Positions 11,778-20,883 of a DNA stretch of 64,000 nucleotides are shown here, in pieces. The DNA lies in assembly GCF_000155975.1 (NCBI RefSeq), contig NZ_GG730299.1:620305-684304 (forward strand), in the 5' to 3' direction. Source of the DNA: Citrobacter youngae ATCC 29220 (lineage in GTDB: Bacteria > Pseudomonadota > Gammaproteobacteria > Enterobacterales > Enterobacteriaceae). The translations under genes and the position numbers were made by a program. The first letter of the stretch is position 1. Each line of letters opens with the position of its first letter. Under the pieces are notes generated by a model. The model worked only from the letters and a program-made list of their open reading frames with translations, had not been told where the DNA came from and made no database searches.

Positions 11778-12886
11778 AATAATTCCTCAAGCAGTTCCTG
11801 CACGGCGCTGGCGTCGGCAACGCGAGGATTGGTTTGCAGCGTGACATCAGCCAGCGCGGCCTGAACCATCGACGGTATTCGTTGTGACCACGCTTGCTTT
11901 GCGTCTTTGAGTGCGTCTACCAAAGAAGGTATCGCACACTGTTTTTTGAGAAGCTCAATGTGATGAACCAGCGCATTCAGCGCAGCCGTATCGTTCGCGT
12001 TATCCGGACATAAATGGCAGGCTTTAGCGAATCGGGCATACCGCTTCGCAGCCCGAGGGTCGCGGGCATTAAAATGAATGACATGGGTCAGAAGCAGCGC
12101 ATTAGCAAGCCCGTGCGGCAGATGAAACTGACCGCCCAATTGATGGGCGATCGCATGGTTTATACCCAATCCCGCCTGGCTAAATGCCATTCCAGCCAGC
12201 GTTGATGCGTTGTGCATTTTCCCCCTGGTTGCCAGACAGTCTCCTTTGCTTACGGCGACGGGCAGATACTGGAAGACGATTTGTGCCGCTTTTTCCGCCA
12301 ACGCATCGGTAAAGTCGCTGGCCTTCGTGGACACATAAGCCTCCAGCGCATGCGTCAGGACGTCCATGCCGGTATTCGCGGTTATGGCTGGCGGTACGCT
12401 GACAACCAGCGTTGGATCAAGAATGGCCATATCCGGGTAAAGCGCATTATTAAATAAGGGATATTTAATGCCTTTATCCGGATCGCTAATTACGCAGGCG
12501 CTGGTCACTTCCGAGCCGGTGCCGCTGGTGGTGGGGATTGCCACGCAGGTTTCGATTTCTATCCCGAACTGTCGGCTGAACCAGACGATGGCTTTTGCGG
12601 CGTCCAGCGCTGAACCACCGCCAAAACCAATGACGACATCCGGTCGCAGGGACTGCATTTGCGCAATCCCTTGCACCACCGTGCTAATGGTGGGATCGGG
12701 GGTAATATCGCTGAAAATGCTAATGCGATTATCCGCAGGAAGCGCGTTGCGCAGCTTTTCAATCAGAGGAGAACGCGCGAGAAATCCATCGCAGATAATC
12801 CAGATATGCTTATTCGTGAAACGCTTAAGCACATCCAGACTTCCCTGGCCGCTGTACAATCGAGTTTGCAGTGAAAAGCTTTTCAT
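11774..12886 (-). CDS. pduQ: 1-Propanol dehydrogenase PduQ
   Basis: A 370-residue iron-dependent (group III) alcohol dehydrogenase that reduces propionaldehyde to 1-propanol and regenerates NAD+ inside the microcompartment. The nucleotide motif GGGSALDAAKA lies near residue 95. The metal-binding histidine region NHAIAHQLGG, followed by HLPHGLANA, lies near residue 245. It sits directly after pduP, the other NAD-linked enzyme of the pathway, so the two recycle NADH and NAD+ locally. Confidence 0.94.
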   Translation of the reverse strand: MKSFSLQTRLYSGQGSLDVLKRFTNKHIWIICDGFLARSPLIEKLRNALPADNRISIFSDITPDPTISTVVQGIAQMQSLRPDVVIGFGGGSALDAAKAIVWFSRQFGIEIETCVAIPTTSGTGSEVTSACVISDPDKGIKYPLFNNALYPDMAILDPTLVVSVPPAITANTGMDVLTHALEAYVSTKASDFTDALAEKAAQIVFQYLPVAVSKGDCLATRGKMHNASTLAGMAFSQAGLGINHAIAHQLGGQFHLPHGLANALLLTHVIHFNARDPRAAKRYARFAKACHLCPDNANDTAALNALVHHIELLKKQCAIPSLVDALKDAKQAWSQRIPSMVQAALADVTLQTNPRVADASAVQELLEELL

Positions 12887-12896
12887 AACGGCTCCA

Positions 12897-14282
12897 TTAG
12901 CGAATAGAAAAACCGTTTGTCAGCACGCAACGACGAGAGCGTGCAAAAGTGCGTGCTGATGTTGTTCCTTCACCGGTCGGCGTCGCGATCGTGAAGGTGG
13001 TAAAGCCTTCGCCACCCACGCCAATCCCGGCGTAAGAGGGGCCGTTTTTCACAAAAATGGAGGTCTGAAGCGTGCGTGCGGCAAGATTCAAACGCGACAC
13101 ATTTTGCGAATGCATAATGGCGGTGTGATGTAGTCCCTCTTCAACTTTCAGGGCCAACGTTAACGCACTGTCAAAATCGCTCACGGTTACGACGGGAAGC
13201 ATAGGCATCAGCTGCTCGCTGGTGACCCATGGATCGTCTGCATTAACGATGCCTATCAACAAGCGCGGCGCTTTTGCCGGAACAGGTATGCCCGCGGCTT
13301 CCAGTAGGGTTGCCGGGCTTTTTCCTACCAGTTTTTTATTGGCCATGCCTTCGGGCAGACAGACTGCGCGTAGTTTGTCTACCTCTTCGCTATTGAGAAG
13401 CAGCGCGCCAAAAGACTGCATTTGTTGAACCAGGCGTTCGGCAACGGCATTGACAACAATCAGGCTCTTCTCTGCAATGCAGGGGAGGTTGTAATCAAAG
13501 GATGCGCCGTTGATGATATCTTCCGCCGCCTTAACCAGGTCGGCTGTTTCATCAACAATGCAGGGGGGATTGCCTGCGCCTGCGCCAATGACTTTTTTCC
13601 CGCTTTTCATGCCCATAGCAACAATGCCAGGACCACCGGTAATCGCCATAACTGCGATTTTAGGGTGCGCCATCATCTGCTGGGTAGCCTCAAAAGTGGG
13701 TTCTGTGACCGTGACGACAAGATTCCGAATGCCGCAGCAGCGAAAAGCAATATCCTCAATCATGGCAATCAACTTCAGCGACACCGCTTTAGCACCCGGA
13801 TGCGGGCTAAAATAAACGCTATTTCCTGCCGCCAGCATACTGATGCTGTTGTTAATAATGGTTTCCGTCGGGTTGGTACTGGGGGCGACAGAGCCAATCA
13901 CGCCAAACGGTGAATATTCAAACAACACCATGCCGCCGTCGCCGGTTAGCGCCGTGGTGGTGAGATCTTCGATTCCCGGGGTGTTATCCAGCGCGGCTTT
14001 ATTTTTGAGAAACTTATCCTCTTTGTTGCCCATTCCCGTTTCGGTTGCGCTCTCCGCGGCCAATGAAGCAAGGTGAGGCGTCAGTTCTTCTCGCAGGGCG
14101 CTAATGATGGCGCTGCGGGTTTTCAATGGACATTGCTGATAACGCAGAAAAGCCTGATGAGCGGCGTCGATCGCTTCGCCAACGGACGGAAAAATCCCGT
14201 TACCCTTAACTTCTGCTTTTGCCGGGGCGAGCTGCTCGCTCAAAATGTTACGAATAAGGGTTTCAAGTTCTGAAGTATTCAT
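12897..14282 (-). CDS. pduP: CoA-acylating propionaldehyde dehydrogenase PduP
   Basis: A 461-residue aldehyde dehydrogenase that converts propionaldehyde, CoA and NAD+ into propionyl-CoA. The catalytic cysteine lies in NLPCIAEKS near residue 275, and the glycine-rich stretch ITGGPGIV is near residue 215. The first 18 residues (MNTSELETLIRNILSEQL) form the amphipathic encapsulation helix known to target PduP into the shell. The ATG overlaps the pduO stop by four bases. Confidence 0.95.
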   Translation of the reverse strand: MNTSELETLIRNILSEQLAPAKAEVKGNGIFPSVGEAIDAAHQAFLRYQQCPLKTRSAIISALREELTPHLASLAAESATETGMGNKEDKFLKNKAALDNTPGIEDLTTTALTGDGGMVLFEYSPFGVIGSVAPSTNPTETIINNSISMLAAGNSVYFSPHPGAKAVSLKLIAMIEDIAFRCCGIRNLVVTVTEPTFEATQQMMAHPKIAVMAITGGPGIVAMGMKSGKKVIGAGAGNPPCIVDETADLVKAAEDIINGASFDYNLPCIAEKSLIVVNAVAERLVQQMQSFGALLLNSEEVDKLRAVCLPEGMANKKLVGKSPATLLEAAGIPVPAKAPRLLIGIVNADDPWVTSEQLMPMLPVVTVSDFDSALTLALKVEEGLHHTAIMHSQNVSRLNLAARTLQTSIFVKNGPSYAGIGVGGEGFTTFTIATPTGEGTTSARTFARSRRCVLTNGFSIR

Positions 14283-15286
14283 TGATGTGTTCTCACGTTA
14301 ATCGCCGCAATGGCGGTTTCTGCAATGTCCATATCCTGCTCAACGCTTCCCCCGCTGATGCCAAGACCCCCAAGGAGTACGCCCTCGCGCCATAATGCGT
14401 ATCCGCCACCGAAGGTGACGACTTTTCCCTGCATATGGCTTTCCAGACCGTAAAGCTCGGCGCCGGGTTGCACCGCGGGCGTTAATTCATGCGTGGCGGT
14501 TTTCATCGCCACCGCAGTCCAGGCTTTTTTCGGCGCCAGTTCGCTACTGACCAGTAATGCGTCAGGCATACGCCAGGTCACCGTTTGGGTTCCGTTCGCA
14601 TCAACAATGCTGATGACGACCGGAATCTGAAGTTCTTCTGCTCTCGTCACCGCCGCGCGAGTCAGTTGGTGGAGTTCCTGAAAAGAAAGAGACATAGCCG
14701 ATTCCCCGGTGGCTGATGTACGAATGGCGGCGAGATAGCGCTCTGCCACTTTGCCAATGATGTCGTTTTGATGGGCGTCATGATCTTCTGCTCGCGCAAG
14801 CGCATATAAGCAGTCAGACAGGCGATTGATATAACGCATAAGTACGTGTCTGACGGCAATATCGGTAGAGAGTTCGACCAGTCTTCTCTCTGCGCGGCGA
14901 GCCAGCGTGCGGGCAAAGTGCAGACGGCTGGCGGCTTCGCTGCGGCCGGGCAAAATAAAGCTGTGCAGCGGCGGCACTCTACCCATCGCGGTATCGATAG
15001 CGGCTTCCAGCGCGGCAATTTCTTCTGAGCTGATGTAGCGCTGCTCTGGGTTTGGTTGTTCGCTCTCGCTGGCGAGTTCGGCGCTGAACCAAAAAAGCTG
15101 CAGTTGAATGTTTTCAAGTAGCTGGCGGTGCTGTGGGTTTTTCGCCACACAAACGCACAGGCTAAGCGCCGCATTGAGCTCGTCCAGCGTCCCGTAAGCT
15201 TCGACGCGCGGATGCGTTTTGCTTACGCGTTGCCCGGTAAAGAGGGCCGTTGTGCCTGCATCGCCAGTGCGGGTATAAATCGCCAT
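14279..15286 (-). CDS. pduO: ATP:cob(I)alamin adenosyltransferase PduO
   Basis: A 335-residue two-domain protein that makes adenosylcobalamin from cob(I)alamin and ATP inside the organelle. The N-terminal domain (about 1-190) has the adenosyltransferase opening IYTRTGDAGTT and the later segment RAEDHDAHQ. The C-terminal domain (about 195-335) is the GlcG/DUF336 type, which binds haem in the Salmonella protein. It starts 8 bases after pduN. Confidence 0.94.
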   Translation of the reverse strand: MAIYTRTGDAGTTALFTGQRVSKTHPRVEAYGTLDELNAALSLCVCVAKNPQHRQLLENIQLQLFWFSAELASESEQPNPEQRYISSEEIAALEAAIDTAMGRVPPLHSFILPGRSEAASRLHFARTLARRAERRLVELSTDIAVRHVLMRYINRLSDCLYALARAEDHDAHQNDIIGKVAERYLAAIRTSATGESAMSLSFQELHQLTRAAVTRAEELQIPVVISIVDANGTQTVTWRMPDALLVSSELAPKKAWTAVAMKTATHELTPAVQPGAELYGLESHMQGKVVTFGGGYALWREGVLLGGLGISGGSVEQDMDIAETAIAAINVRTHQ

Positions 15287-15294
15287 AGTTCCCC

Positions 15295-15570
15295 CTAACG
15301 AGAAAGCGTGTCGACAATGCCGACAATAGCCAGATCGATGGCCTCATTAGGGCCGGAAAAAACGTGTCTGGCGCTGGAGCCGCTGCTAAGCAGCACCAGT
15401 TCGCCAGTGCCTGCGCCGACGGAATCAACGGCGACTTCATCGCCACTCGCAGGGGATGCGGGAAGCTCTCCATCCGCACTCACCCGACGTACCAGCAACA
15501 GCTTCTTCCCCACCAGTGAGGGGGACTTTTGTGTGGAAACCACAACGCCTGTAACCCGTGCCAGATGCAT
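15295..15570 (-). CDS. pduN: Microcompartment vertex protein PduN
   Basis: A 91-residue protein of the EutN/CcmL family, whose pentamers close the vertices of the polyhedral shell. The start [19 protein letters not shown] and the motif [13 protein letters not shown] are family hallmarks. Its length matches the family, and it follows pduM after three bases. Confidence 0.94.
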   Translation of the reverse strand: MHLARVTGVVVSTQKSPSLVGKKLLLVRRVSADGELPASPASGDEVAVDSVGAGTGELVLLSSGSSARHVFSGPNEAIDLAIVGIVDTLSR

Positions 15571-15573
15571 AGC

Positions 15574-16065
15574 TCACTCCTGCTTGATTAATTGGATATT
15601 TCGCCTGCTGACCGCGTCCTGAGCCAGAGCCGTCACGACACATCGACGGCGTAGCACCATAACGCCCCCCTGCAATTGGGCGACGTCGGCATAGCTGAGA
15701 AGTTTGTCAGGATGCAAAACGATGATTCGCCCCAACTCGTCACTGAATTCCAGCGGCAGACGCGCGAGTTTTTTCACGGGGATTGCTGGTAACAACCGGT
15801 GCTGTAGCGAAATGTTCACGCGGACACCGCATGCCAGCGCTTCATGGATCGTTACCACCGACACGTCGGTTGGGCAGCCCTCGGCAATTTGCGCCAGCAA
15901 TGGCAGGTCCGCCTGCAGGATGTACAGCGAAGAATACCGGCAGCACAGCGTCCGTGGATCGGCTTCCCGTAACTGCGCGACGCTAAGAGTGAGCGTGTTT
16001 TCCGCGCGTTTTTTTAATCGGGAAACAACCTCCTCGATAATGCGTTGCAGCAGTTCGTTGTTCAT
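15574..16065 (-). CDS. pduM: Microcompartment assembly protein PduM
   Basis: A 163-residue protein required in Salmonella for correct assembly of the propanediol microcompartment; no enzymatic activity is known. The N-terminus MNNELLQRIIEEVVSRLKK is an amphipathic helix much like the encapsulation helices of PduD, PduE and PduP, which suggests contact with the shell or core. The ATG overlaps the pduL stop by four bases (ATGA). Confidence 0.9.
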   Translation of the reverse strand: MNNELLQRIIEEVVSRLKKRAENTLTLSVAQLREADPRTLCCRYSSLYILQADLPLLAQIAEGCPTDVSVVTIHEALACGVRVNISLQHRLLPAIPVKKLARLPLEFSDELGRIIVLHPDKLLSYADVAQLQGGVMVLRRRCVVTALAQDAVSRRNIQLIKQE

Positions 16066-16694
16066 CGTGAAGTCACCAATGTGGCGAATGCCTGCGGATT
16101 ATCAGCGCCCGCGGCATTGGCTTCGTCTGTATCGATATGCATCTCAAGGCGCATATCCGGTGATACGCGTACGGCGACGTTATCGAAAATCAGTCGACGT
16201 TCATCGCCATTAATGGCGACAGAGACTTTATCGCCATGGGAAACGCGCAGGATCAGGGCATCGAGCGGCGACATATGGATATGCCGTTGGGCGACGATGA
16301 CGCCGGAGGTTAAGTCCAGTTCAGCGAATGGACTGACAAGGCGAATACCCGGTGTGCCCTGGATATTGCCCGACATCCTCAGCGGGGCAGCGATACCCAG
16401 CGTGCGGGCGTCGGTACGGGATATTTCTACCTGGCTGGTGCTACGCAGTGGACCAAGCAGGCGCACATTTTTTAACTGGCCTTTAGGCCCCACAAGCGTG
16501 ACGGTCTGCTCTGCAGCGTATTGCCCCGGCTGCAACAGACCTTTTTTCTCGCTGATGGGGTGGTTGGGAAACAGGCGGTTATAATCTTCAGCGCAAAGAT
16601 GAATATGACGATTGGAGATCCCCAGAGGGATCGGGCGTTCGCGCATTTCATCCAGAACCTTAGCGACCGTTGTTTCCAACTGCTGTTTATCCAT
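16062..16694 (-). CDS. pduL: Phosphate propanoyltransferase PduL
   Basis: A 210-residue phosphotransacylase that converts propionyl-CoA and phosphate to propionyl phosphate and recycles CoA within the organelle. The metal-binding histidine motifs NRHIHL (near residue 28) and QRHIHMSP (near residue 158) are both present. The N-terminal 18 residues form an amphipathic targeting helix. The ATG at 16694 was chosen over a GTG three bases upstream because it shares one base with the pduK stop (TGATG) and gives the known length. Confidence 0.95.
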   Translation of the reverse strand: MDKQQLETTVAKVLDEMRERPIPLGISNRHIHLCAEDYNRLFPNHPISEKKGLLQPGQYAAEQTVTLVGPKGQLKNVRLLGPLRSTSQVEISRTDARTLGIAAPLRMSGNIQGTPGIRLVSPFAELDLTSGVIVAQRHIHMSPLDALILRVSHGDKVSVAINGDERRLIFDNVAVRVSPDMRLEMHIDTDEANAAGADNPQAFATLVTSR

Positions 16695-17158
16695 CACGCT
16701 TCCCCTCGTTTACCAGAGTGCAGGCAGAGAGAGCGTGGTTCGCCCTTTTGACGGGGACAGGCTGGGTCAAGACACAGATTGCAGCTAATCAGCTCAGCAT
16801 GTTGTGGTGCTTCCGGTGATGAACTTTCCACAGACGTCTCTTCTTGCGGCACTGCTGGTATAGATTCGGATACTGGCTCTGGCTGGACGGTGACGCTGTG
16901 GGAAAGAATGCCCTCCCCAGGTCTGGAGATGACTTTCTGCGCCACCAGACCATTTTTTTGATCGGCCAAACTCGCACCGGTGGAAATGGCCGCCTGCACG
17001 GAGGCCACATCCCCGATAATCTTGATCACCGTCCAGCCTGAGCCGTTGGTTTTTTCGAGGCCCACCAGCGTGATGGAGGCGGCTTTCGCCATGACGTCCG
17101 CGCAACTGATGGCTAATGCCAGACCACTAACTTCGAGTAATCCCAGTGATTGCTTCAC
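16694..17158 (-). CDS. pduK: Minor microcompartment shell protein PduK
   Basis: A 154-residue shell protein with one N-terminal BMC domain (about 1-90), then a Pro/Glu/Ser-rich linker and a cysteine-containing tail, CNLCLDPACPRQKGEPRSLC. The tail looks like a metal or iron-sulfur site and is a known oddity of PduK whose role is unclear. The start at 17158 gives a normal BMC opening (KQSLGLLEVSGLALAI). It lies 24 bases after pduJ. Confidence 0.92.
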   Translation of the reverse strand: MKQSLGLLEVSGLALAISCADVMAKAASITLVGLEKTNGSGWTVIKIIGDVASVQAAISTGASLADQKNGLVAQKVISRPGEGILSHSVTVQPEPVSESIPAVPQEETSVESSSPEAPQHAELISCNLCLDPACPRQKGEPRSLCLHSGKRGEA

Positions 17159-17182
17159 GCTGTGCTCCTTGGTTGCAACGAC

Positions 17183-17458
17183 TTATGCGGATTTAGGTAA
17201 AATGGCTTCAACGTCGCTGTGCGGACGCGGGATAACGTGGCAGGATTTCACCTCGCCAACGGCGCTTGCCGCTGCGCTTCCTGCATCTACTGCGGCTTTC
17301 ACCGCGCCGACATCACCACGAACCATAACGGTGATCAGGCCTGAGCCGATTTTTTCGTAACCGACCAACTGCACGTTTGCGGATTTCACCATGGCATCAG
17401 CGGCTTCAATAGCGCCGACAAGCCCTTTTGTTTCAACCAGTCCCAGTGCGTTATTCAT
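17183..17458 (-). CDS. pduJ: Major microcompartment shell protein PduJ
   Basis: A 91-residue BMC-domain hexamer protein, very similar to PduA at the opposite end of the operon. It forms the flat faces and small pores of the shell. The ATG at 17458 was chosen because GGAGACAAG precedes it and the protein then begins [15 protein letters not shown], as the family does. The longer in-frame extension upstream overlaps pduH and is not supported. Confidence 0.95.
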   Translation of the reverse strand: MNNALGLVETKGLVGAIEAADAMVKSANVQLVGYEKIGSGLITVMVRGDVGAVKAAVDAGSAAASAVGEVKSCHVIPRPHSDVEAILPKSA

Positions 17459-17477
17459 ACTGCTTGTCTCCTGTGGG

Positions 17478-17828
17478 TTATGAACGGCATTCCCGGAATG
17501 GAATGCCTTTAACCAGCCGCGCAGCGTTATTACCAATGCTGCGGCGAGCGTGGCTATCTTGTTGATACGTCAGCGTAAAAAGTGGCGCTGATGTGGGTAA
17601 GTTTTTGTAGTGCACGACCAGTTTTTCGCGACTGCAGCCAATGCCAACCAGCAGCGGCGATTGGCAGGCTGCCAGCCATGCGTTGTGGATGACGTCAGAG
17701 GATTGGCTCTGCAGAATCACAAACGGGATCCCTTCTTCTTCAATACCCAGCAGCACGTCATTCCAGGCGTCAGCGCAGTCACCGATGGTGAAGATAACGA
17801 TGGCGGGCGTGGTGAGATTACTTTCCAT
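17478..17828 (-). CDS. pduH: Diol dehydratase reactivase small subunit PduH
   Basis: A 116-residue protein that works with PduG to release damaged cobalamin from inactive diol dehydratase. The fold is the DdrB family, similar to the dehydratase medium subunit. Its length and sequence match the family. It overlaps the end of pduG by 11 bases, a tight coupling that suits a two-subunit complex. Confidence 0.93.
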   Translation of the reverse strand: MESNLTTPAIVIFTIGDCADAWNDVLLGIEEEGIPFVILQSQSSDVIHNAWLAACQSPLLVGIGCSREKLVVHYKNLPTSAPLFTLTYQQDSHARRSIGNNAARLVKGIPFRECRS

Positions 17829-19650
17829 GAGCGAACGCCTTGTACCAGGAGAGAATCAGCCCGGTCGCGACCGCGTTTCGCGGACCTTCGGTGCCACGAA
17901 TGTTGCCGCGCCCGGCAACCAGGCGATAATGCGCCAGTGCATCGGTAACCAACTGTGGAACTTCGAAGTCCAGGGATGAGCCGCCAACCAACACCACAAA
18001 GGGAATATCCCGAATGTTCCCGGTCGGACTCACCTGACGTAGCGCTCTGAGCGCGTTGGTGACGAAAACGCGCTCCTTGGCGCTGCGGCGAATGGCGCGG
18101 ACTTTCTCCAGCGCCAGTTCGCCTGGCAGTGGCACCAGCTCATCGGGTTTTACTACGCATACGCGGGCAAAAACCGTTGGCGGGAGAGGCGCAGGGAAGA
18201 ACTGAACGCTGCCATCTTCGTGGCGAAGATGGAACAAGCTCTCGACTTTCGCCAGCGGGTACTTTTTGATTTCTTCGGCGAGATAGCGGTCATCCAGTCC
18301 CAGTTCGCGGGCAATAATCATCGTGACCATATCGCCCGCGCCCGCCAGGTGGGTGGCAATAATTTCGCCTTTCGGGTTGATGATGGAGGCGTCGGTCGAT
18401 CCCGCGCCGAGGTCCAGAATAGCCAGTGGTCGCGTCGTGCCCGGGGTGGTTAAGGCTCCCAGAATGGCAGCTTCTGCCTCGGCGCCGCCAACTTGGACGT
18501 CAATGTTGAGCTTTTGCGTGATTTCCTGGGCAATCATCGCCATTTGCAGGCGATCTGATTTCACCATCGAGGCAATACCCACAGCCTGCTCCAGCGAAAA
18601 TTCACCGGCAAGCCCACCCGTCACGCTGACGGGAACTGAAGTATCAACCGCCAGTAGATCCTGAATAAAGATTTCCTGACTGGGTTTGTTGGTTAATTCA
18701 GCCATTGTCTGGCGCACATGCTCCAGCATGCCGCCAATATTGGTCCCCGCTTCGCCGGTGACGTTATCCAGTTTCGGGCACTCACCAACCGCTTTCATAA
18801 TCGCGTCAGCGCCCGCTGCGACATCGACACGTACGGTACGCCCTTGTGACTGTAGCTCCAGATTTCCGGCAGGAATGGCCCGTGCTTTGACATCCCCTGA
18901 CGGCGTTTTCACGACCACGGCAGAACGGTTGCCGATCAGCGCCCGCGCCATCGGGACAATGTTTTTAGTCTCGTCGGCATTGAGGCCAAAAACGGTCGCA
19001 ATCCCGTAGGGGTTAGAAAGCGTTTCAATGACCTTTCCGGGAACCGCCACCTCAATGGCCGCCAGCATACCCAACGGGATGCGGTCGATATGAAGGACTT
19101 CATCGACGATGGGCAGGGGATGAGTCAGACGATTACTGACCAATACGCCATCGTCCTGCTGTAAAATAACGCCAGTCAGCTGGTATCCGGCGCGTACGGA
19201 GGCGTTAATCATCGTGGCGACATCGGCGAAATCAAATGCCGATGACACCACCAGAATATAGGGCGTATCCGCCGGGCGACTGAGCAAGTCTTCCGGCGTA
19301 ATCGTGATGCCCACGCCTAACCCGACGCCGCCCGGCGTTTTAGGGTTATGGCCGATCATCGTGGACTCGGTGATGATGGTTTCGGTGATCGTTTCCATCG
19401 CCACGTCGCCAATGACCGGTGTGGCTTCGTTAATACGGATGAGTGAAATATTGCTGACATTGATGCCGGCGTTTTTTGCCGCCAGCGTAAGTGCCTCCTG
19501 AATGCCAAACACATTACGCAATGTGCCCTTGATCCCGGTGGTTTCCGCCAGCGCGCTGTTGATAATGTTCAGCGTGCCAGCCTCATCCAGGGTAGCCAGA
19601 GCGACCTCCGTCGATGAGTTGCCTATGTCAATGCCAGCTATATATCGCAT
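17818..19650 (-). CDS. pduG: Diol dehydratase reactivase large subunit PduG
   Basis: A 610-residue ATPase-like chaperone (DdrA family) that, with PduH, swaps inactivated B12 on the diol dehydratase for fresh coenzyme. The N-terminus MRYIAGIDIGNSSTEVAL is an actin/Hsp70-type phosphate-binding motif. A second one, ILDLGAGSTDASII, lies near residue 415, as expected for the ASKHA fold. It starts 15 bases after pduE. Confidence 0.95.
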   Translation of the reverse strand: MRYIAGIDIGNSSTEVALATLDEAGTLNIINSALAETTGIKGTLRNVFGIQEALTLAAKNAGINVSNISLIRINEATPVIGDVAMETITETIITESTMIGHNPKTPGGVGLGVGITITPEDLLSRPADTPYILVVSSAFDFADVATMINASVRAGYQLTGVILQQDDGVLVSNRLTHPLPIVDEVLHIDRIPLGMLAAIEVAVPGKVIETLSNPYGIATVFGLNADETKNIVPMARALIGNRSAVVVKTPSGDVKARAIPAGNLELQSQGRTVRVDVAAGADAIMKAVGECPKLDNVTGEAGTNIGGMLEHVRQTMAELTNKPSQEIFIQDLLAVDTSVPVSVTGGLAGEFSLEQAVGIASMVKSDRLQMAMIAQEITQKLNIDVQVGGAEAEAAILGALTTPGTTRPLAILDLGAGSTDASIINPKGEIIATHLAGAGDMVTMIIARELGLDDRYLAEEIKKYPLAKVESLFHLRHEDGSVQFFPAPLPPTVFARVCVVKPDELVPLPGELALEKVRAIRRSAKERVFVTNALRALRQVSPTGNIRDIPFVVLVGGSSLDFEVPQLVTDALAHYRLVAGRGNIRGTEGPRNAVATGLILSWYKAFAHGK

Positions 19651-19665
19651 GATCCCGTCCTGGAG

Positions 19666-20184
19666 TTAGTCGTCGCCTTTGAGTTTTTTACGCTCTACAT
19701 ACAGCGCTGCCGCTTCGCGAACGAAAGCCGCACAGATCTTTGCCTGATAACGATGTTCGAGGTCGTCGGCGATGGCCATCAGCTCGTCTTTCGTTGAACG
19801 GTATGGGCGCAGCGCGTTGTAGATCTCAAGAATGCGATCGTCAGGCACCGCGGTTAGCTCAGCGGCGCGCTCGAAGTTCATCGCCAGCCTGTCGCGCCCG
19901 GCATCTTTGGCGATTTCCGCCTGCAGGCGCAGCGTTTCAGGGGTGATGCGCATGTCCTGCGCGGTGACTTTGTTGCTCAGAACATTTTCGAGCGTGAAGT
20001 CATCCAGAGTTTTATTGGTCGCGGTTTTAACCCACTCAGGATGTTTATTCGCGAGAGGGTAATCCGTGATTTTCGCGGAACGTACTGATGAACTCGCCGT
20101 GGCCGGAGTCGCGGACTCGCCTTGCAGGCTGTTCATCCGGCTTAGCACATCCCGAACCATCGATTCAATTGCGTCGGTATTCAT
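19666..20184 (-). CDS. pduE: Propanediol dehydratase small subunit PduE
   Basis: A 172-residue small subunit of the adenosylcobalamin-dependent diol dehydratase. The first 18 residues (MNTDAIESMVRDVLSRM) form an amphipathic helix of the encapsulation type. The ATG at 20184 was chosen over one six codons upstream because AAAGGA lies at the right distance and the family begins MNTDAIE. A 14-base gap separates it from pduD. Confidence 0.94.
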   Translation of the reverse strand: MNTDAIESMVRDVLSRMNSLQGESATPATASSSVRSAKITDYPLANKHPEWVKTATNKTLDDFTLENVLSNKVTAQDMRITPETLRLQAEIAKDAGRDRLAMNFERAAELTAVPDDRILEIYNALRPYRSTKDELMAIADDLEHRYQAKICAAFVREAAALYVERKKLKGDD

Positions 20185-20198
20185 GGAGTTATCCTTTA

Positions 20199-20873
20199 TC
20201 AAAGCGCCACGCGCAGTTCCTGCGGGTTTTTGCCCGTCACGACGTATTTGGTCTCTTTAATATGCAGAATGGCCGATTTCGCCTGGTACTTAGGACGCGC
20301 CATCTGATCGTTCAGAGTAGGGACCGGTTGCGGCGATTCACGCTTGGCATAACGCGCGGCGTTTTTACCGATCTGACGATAGGTTTCCAGCGTCAGGAGC
20401 GGCGCCTGTGGGAACAGCTCCAGGTTAGAAAGCGGCGGTAAGCCCTGCTGGTGAATAACCGTGGTGCCTTTTGACTGGATGCCGATAGAGATCCCGGAAC
20501 CGCTCAGACGGTTGCCTTCCACGGCGACAAACGCGACATCGGAGGATTTAAAGCAGCGGATTACACGCGCTTTAATGCCTTCTTCTTCGATCCCGGCAAT
20601 CACTTCACGCAGGATATTTTTATGCGGGATCCCGACGATATTGACGGTTTGTGAAAGCCCAAACGCCGGCCCTACGGCAATAATCACTTCGTCCTGCTGC
20701 TGGCCTTGTTTAGCTTCGCCAATCTCGGTCAGAAAGCTGTCGCCCTGTACCGCAGCGGCCTGCGGCGCGCTTGCCGCTGCCGATGCGCGGAATGAGACGG
20801 GTTTGTCGCTGGTCTGCATTTCAGACAGCACATCTTCAATTATCTGGCGCAGCAGCTTTTCATTGATTTCCAT
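20199..20873 (-). CDS. pduD: Propanediol dehydratase medium subunit PduD
   Basis: The 224-residue medium subunit of diol dehydratase, which helps hold the corrin ring. Its N-terminal helix ([19 protein letters not shown]) is the one shown in Salmonella to direct the whole dehydratase into the microcompartment. A low-complexity Ala-rich linker (about residues 28-42) joins it to the core domain. Confidence 0.95.
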   Translation of the reverse strand: MEINEKLLRQIIEDVLSEMQTSDKPVSFRASAAASAPQAAAVQGDSFLTEIGEAKQGQQQDEVIIAVGPAFGLSQTVNIVGIPHKNILREVIAGIEEEGIKARVIRCFKSSDVAFVAVEGNRLSGSGISIGIQSKGTTVIHQQGLPPLSNLELFPQAPLLTLETYRQIGKNAARYAKRESPQPVPTLNDQMARPKYQAKSAILHIKETKYVVTGKNPQELRVAL

Positions 20874-20883
20874 TTTTCACCCC

